From: Galeopsis tetrahit
Lineage: Eukaryota > Streptophyta > Magnoliopsida > Lamiales > Lamiaceae
DNA length: 64,000 nt
Assembly: GCA_963675135.1 (NCBI GenBank)
Contig: OY776121.1
Coordinates: forward strand, 82,358,875-82,422,874
Direction: 5' to 3'
Each line of letters opens with the position of its first letter. The stretch's first letter is position 1. The notes below the pieces were generated by a model. The model made no database searches. It was not told where the DNA came from and was given only the letters and a program-made list of their open reading frames with translations. Positions 60,898-64,000 of this stretch are shown piece by piece. Position numbers and translations under genes: made by a program.

Positions 60898-61746
60898 TCA
60901 TGCTTGGGAATGCAGATACAGATCATTGTACACACTTTTGGCTTCCGCATTCTGGTGTCTTGGCTGTGGGGCTCGTAAAATACTGTATAAGAGGCTTGCA
61001 GCCAGGCCTCCAAGAATGGGAGCAACGATATAGACCCACTGATTCTTATAGATGCCAGTAACAATGGCCAGGCCTAGGCTTCTTGCAGGGTTCATAGAAG
61101 CTCCAGTTATCGACCTGCATTTTTGCAGGATCGCTCGATGATGCTATGTGTTAAGGTATAATCGAGCCATGTTTGAGGGGGTGTTTGCAAACTTTACTTA
61201 CAGAGTTAGAAACGCATCTCAAAAGCTAAAGGTGTGAGGTGACAGCTTTGCAAAAAAAAAAAAGAAGGATTTTGCTCCTTCCGGATGAGTTTGCAAACAC
61301 CCCCAGGAAAAGAGTTGGGCTGGTTACAGCTAAGGATCGACATTTTGTCGATCCATGGCCTGGCTGGTTGTGGATTGCTGCCATGATAGTGGGGATTTAT
61401 TGTTACTTACTTGAATCAAGGGCAATTTACGTGCTGCTGCGAAGGCAACAGTGACGGCAGGGTTGAAATGGGCGTAGATCATAGCCATTAAAGCTAATCC
61501 GGGAACCATTGCCAACCCCACAGGAGTAAGTGTATTTTCTCTGTCGACGAGAGCAGCTCCACAACCTGCGAATACGAAAATGTATGTCCCAAATGTCTCA
61601 CCTATCATCTGCTTAAACAAATAAGAAACAACCTTTACATGATGGAATAGTAAATTTGATAGAGATGAATTGAAGCGAACAAAGTTCACCTTTTGGTAGT
61701 AAGTCGGGGCGTTTGAAGCTTTTGATCGATCGATACTCGTAGGCAT
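60898..61746 (-). pseudogene. NIP-type aquaporin, broken: middle exons missing
   Basis: Minus-strand pieces: exon 1 at 61690-61746 (MPTSIDRSKASNAPTYYQK), exon 2 at 61411-61608 (starting MIGETFGTYIFVFAGCGAAL, with HFNPAV, the first NPA box, and ending KLPLIQ) and a last exon at 60898-61114 (SITGASMNPARSLG, the second NPA box, to a stop). Splice sites flank each. NIP genes normally have two more exons between these, coding for membrane helices 3-5; the 296 bases here contain neither. Joining exon 2 to the last exon shifts the frame (phase 0 against phase 2). Exon 2 also lacks the usual GHISG just before A-HFNPA. NIPs conduct glycerol, boron, silicon or similar small solutes; this copy cannot. 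It is closest to the NIP1/NIP4 group by eye. Confidence 0.8.
61177..61304. mobile_element. Small MITE-like inverted-repeat unit inside the NIP pseudogene
   Basis: The ends are a perfect 16-bp inverted repeat (GGGGGTGTTTGCAAAC at 61177-61192 and GTTTGCAAACACCCCC at 61289-61304). The unit is 128 bp and non-coding. No clear target duplication was found. It lies where the missing NIP exons should be. Confidence 0.65.
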
Positions 61747-61749
61747 ATC

Positions 61750-62325
61750 ATGTAAGGATGAAATGCTGACAATGGTTGAAGGTGCAGAATTTAGCTAAGT
61801 ATGATGATAAGCTACTTCTCATGTGCTGACATTAATTTATAATCAGCTGTCCGATTTTTTTTATTTTTGTTTCCAATGATGTCACTTGCACTTGGTTTGT
61901 GTAAGAGTATAAAATGTGTATGATAGTACGTCCATATGGGAGATGATGGATTTGTTCATTACGTACCAACTTTTTATTAGGGAATCTTGCCATGGCATCA
62001 AATATATATAGTACCAAAATCAAGAATATCCATCTCAGTTTCACCACCATTTTGGCCGGCAACATTTGTATATATTACGAATTTGATGATCATTCGATCT
62101 TGTCTGTGTTCCTTGGACTCGCTCAACATTTTCAGCTTTTCTGTTTGATGCTGCAATCTTATACTACGTTGTACACCAAAATCATTTTATTGTTATTGAA
62201 AAAATTCACACACATATGTATATTTAGAAAAATATTTTAGGCAGTTAGTAGGTGGCATACAATGATACAATGTTAAAAATAAGTTGGGTCAAGTAAAAAG
62301 GGAATGGCGAGTTATCCAACTTCAT
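61750..62325. other. AT-rich intergenic DNA, no gene seen
   Basis: This is the upstream flank of the NIP pseudogene. Short frames on both strands are low-complexity. Nothing else is recognised. Confidence 0.45.
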
Positions 62326-62330
62326 GGATC

Positions 62331-62411
62331 GGCCCAATCCATTGTAAAAGCCCAGCCCACGAAATAGCAAAACCCTAGAATCCCAAATCCAAAACCGGCC
62401 TTATATATATA
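62331..62411 (+). promoter_or_regulatory. Promoter-like cluster: site II, telo-box and TATA
   Basis: GGCCCA (62331-62336) and agcccagccca (62349-62359) are site II-type elements. They are followed by aaaaccctagaa (telo-box-like, about 62369-62380) and TTATATATATACC (62401-62413). This combination is typical of plant promoters for ribosomal-protein, translation and small nucleolar RNA genes. No convincing protein frame follows on the plus strand, so the transcript, if any, may be non-coding or a gene fragment. Confidence 0.4.
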
Positions 62412-62449
62412 CCTGCAGCAAACCCTTGAAACTATATCATCAGATTGGC

Positions 62450-63500
62450 TATCCAATTTATTTTACAAATATCTGCGTACGCGTATTGTTTTTGTTCTGC
62501 GGCACACTACTACTTTGATTTGCAGGAAATTTAGATTTGTTTTGGTTTGGATTTGTTTTTAAATTTGATTTTGGTAATTGAATTGCCCCTTCTTTCGGCT
62601 GCAATGGAGTACAATTCCTGAGGCCCTGTTCTGGGGGCAGATAATATATCTTCATCAAAGCGTTAAGATAACCCACAACTCTTTCTTTTATTGTTTTGGG
62701 CTCGCTCGCTTTGGTACATTCCACCCAACATTTTTTTCCAATCACTGCAATTTATTCCTTTGCAAAAATGAATATGAAAATTAGAGATGCATCACTTATA
62801 TCTTTTAAGAAGTGAACTTATTACAATGCAATCTCGCAATCACGCAATCAACTTATTCAAATGGCTCTGTGAAAACAACTGTTTTTGCACTTGCTCACAA
62901 AAAATATACTGTAATGAAATTGAAAAAGGAATAATGAGTAATGGAGAAAACATGATTAGTTTTGTTTTTCTACTTCTATTACACAAATATAATATAACGA
63001 AAAATTAAATAAATAAATAAACAACTAAAAAAGAAAAATCATACGGCAAATTAAGCCTTGTCGGCTGAATTACTCCACACAACACACCCATGGAATAATT
63101 ATTTTTTATGAATGTGAGTTGTAGAGAGGAGTTATAACGATTTCTTCCCTGGACTCTATGTTACTTCATTTCATTAACTAATTATCCACATTTTTTTTTT
63201 CTCTTGTTATAATAAAGCACTGTATCGAATTCATATTGGATTCACACATTATTAAGTGACCTTACGCTCACCATCTCTTCAAGATGTACAAATTATACAC
63301 ATTGCTAGCAAGTTGCAACATCAAATTGAACTCTATAAAGGCATAAAATGTGCATCTACATTAAAAAAAAACACCTACTACTATAAATCCTGTCATCTAT
63401 TGTAAATCCTTCTAGTTTGAGCTTTAACTATCATTTGATTTGTGGACAACAGTCTTCTTATCCTTGTATTGTAAATCGTGTCATCTAACTTCATTTGAAC
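62450..63500. other. Intergenic DNA, no coding gene supported
   Basis: A stretch around 62583-62690 can form a hairpin (gcccc ... gggggc) followed by a short tatctt ... aagata stem, noted as a possible structured RNA but not called. The rest is AT-rich without recognisable features. Confidence 0.35.
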
Positions 63501-63508
63501 TTTAAAAG

Positions 63509-63959
63509 TAGGGTTGTCAATGGGACGGGTATAAACTCGGACTCGCGTGAAACCGGTCTACACAGAGCGGGTAAATATCCAGTCAAACGGGTCTTGAGTC
63601 GGGTAAATACCCCGATCAAATAATATCCGCTGGGTTTGGGATATACCCGAACCCGACCCGCACATATATGATATATATATATAGACTCCCCATTTTGTAA
63701 TTACAGATTACAGCTTACGAAACATGCGGATTACAGATTTTGCTTAACATCTAATTAACTATTTTAGTTCTGAATATTATAACACACTTATACTAATTTT
63801 CTTCTTCTATAATTTTCTTAAATAGTTGGGTAAATAATTTTATTTAATTAACAGATTTAAGAAAAAAATGATGGCAGGACGGGTAATGGGTCTTAAGTCC
63901 TGGGTCTTAAAAAATTTAGCGGAACAGATCTGGAACACGCCATACTTTTGCCAACCCTA
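63509..63959. mobile_element. hAT-like MITE, degenerate, related to 27806-28274
   Basis: The ends TAGGGTTGTCAATGGG and inverted TAGGGTTGGCAAAAGT match over about 12 bases. Subterminal gggtcttgagtcgggta / acccgaacccgacccg text resembles that of the element at 27806-28274. I could not find an 8-bp target duplication. Confidence 0.5.
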
Positions 63960-64000
63960 TTTTTTATTTTTTTTTGAAACGGTAAAATAATATATTTCAC

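Noticed and set aside
61239..61454. 71-codon plus-strand frame
   Set aside because: Antisense to the NIP pseudogene and part of a MITE-like unit.
1..64000. CRISPR arrays, operons, ribosome binding sites, origins of replication
   Set aside because: This is plant nuclear DNA; tandem repeats found are minisatellites or transposon parts, without spacer-repeat structure.

Overview
This window is nuclear DNA of a dicot plant. The evidence is AT-rich sequence, multi-exon genes with GT-AG introns, plant-specific families (cryptochrome with a DAS tail, DUF4057, plant annexin, NIP aquaporin, plant mTERF) and a dense load of plant-type transposons. The gene set is compatible with an asterid, possibly Lamiales, but that placement is an inference without any search.

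Eight protein-coding loci can be supported, seven of them apparently intact. In order: a DUF4057 protein (3174-5380, +); a single-exon mTERF-like protein (18608-19795, -); a five-exon annexin (20507-22815, -); an eight-exon TMEM135-like membrane protein (35745-41874, +); a seven-exon MATE transporter (42619-46381, -); a five-exon NudC/CS-domain co-chaperone (49054-51361, -); a four-exon cryptochrome 1 (56848-59867, +); and a broken NIP aquaporin (60898-61746, -) that has lost its middle exons. Exon junctions were worked out by hand from phase and splice dinucleotides, and every intact model closes in frame to a family-typical length. The genes look functionally unrelated to each other, as is normal in a plant genome.

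Most of the rest is transposon sequence, and many boundaries can be read directly. They include a 5'-truncated L1-type LINE with one in-frame stop, a tRNA-derived SINE with a perfect 13-bp target duplication, a probable solo LTR bounded by AAATC, hAT elements with 8-bp duplications, PIF/Harbinger (Tourist) elements with 3-bp duplications, a Mutator-like element with a 9-bp duplication, and at least six Stowaway MITEs. Several are nested: hAT containing a foldback and a Stowaway at 34.1-35.3 kb, and a Harbinger-like element containing a Stowaway that fills intron 2 of the MATE gene.

Three observations stand out. (1) Sequence matching the 3' flank and the last intron of the intact annexin recurs at 6.3-6.6 kb and 10.4-10.6 kb in the same order and orientation, with the coding exon between them replaced by transposons. 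This is a relic annexin copy recognisable only from non-coding sequence. (2) A family of non-autonomous terminal-inverted-repeat elements (13.5, 17.6 and 33 kb) carries one to three hairpin modules of about 70-80 bp built on GTCGAC/TATACAC palindromes, beside a G-rich arm. (3) The NIP pseudogene has a 128-bp MITE-like inverted-repeat unit exactly where its missing exons should be.
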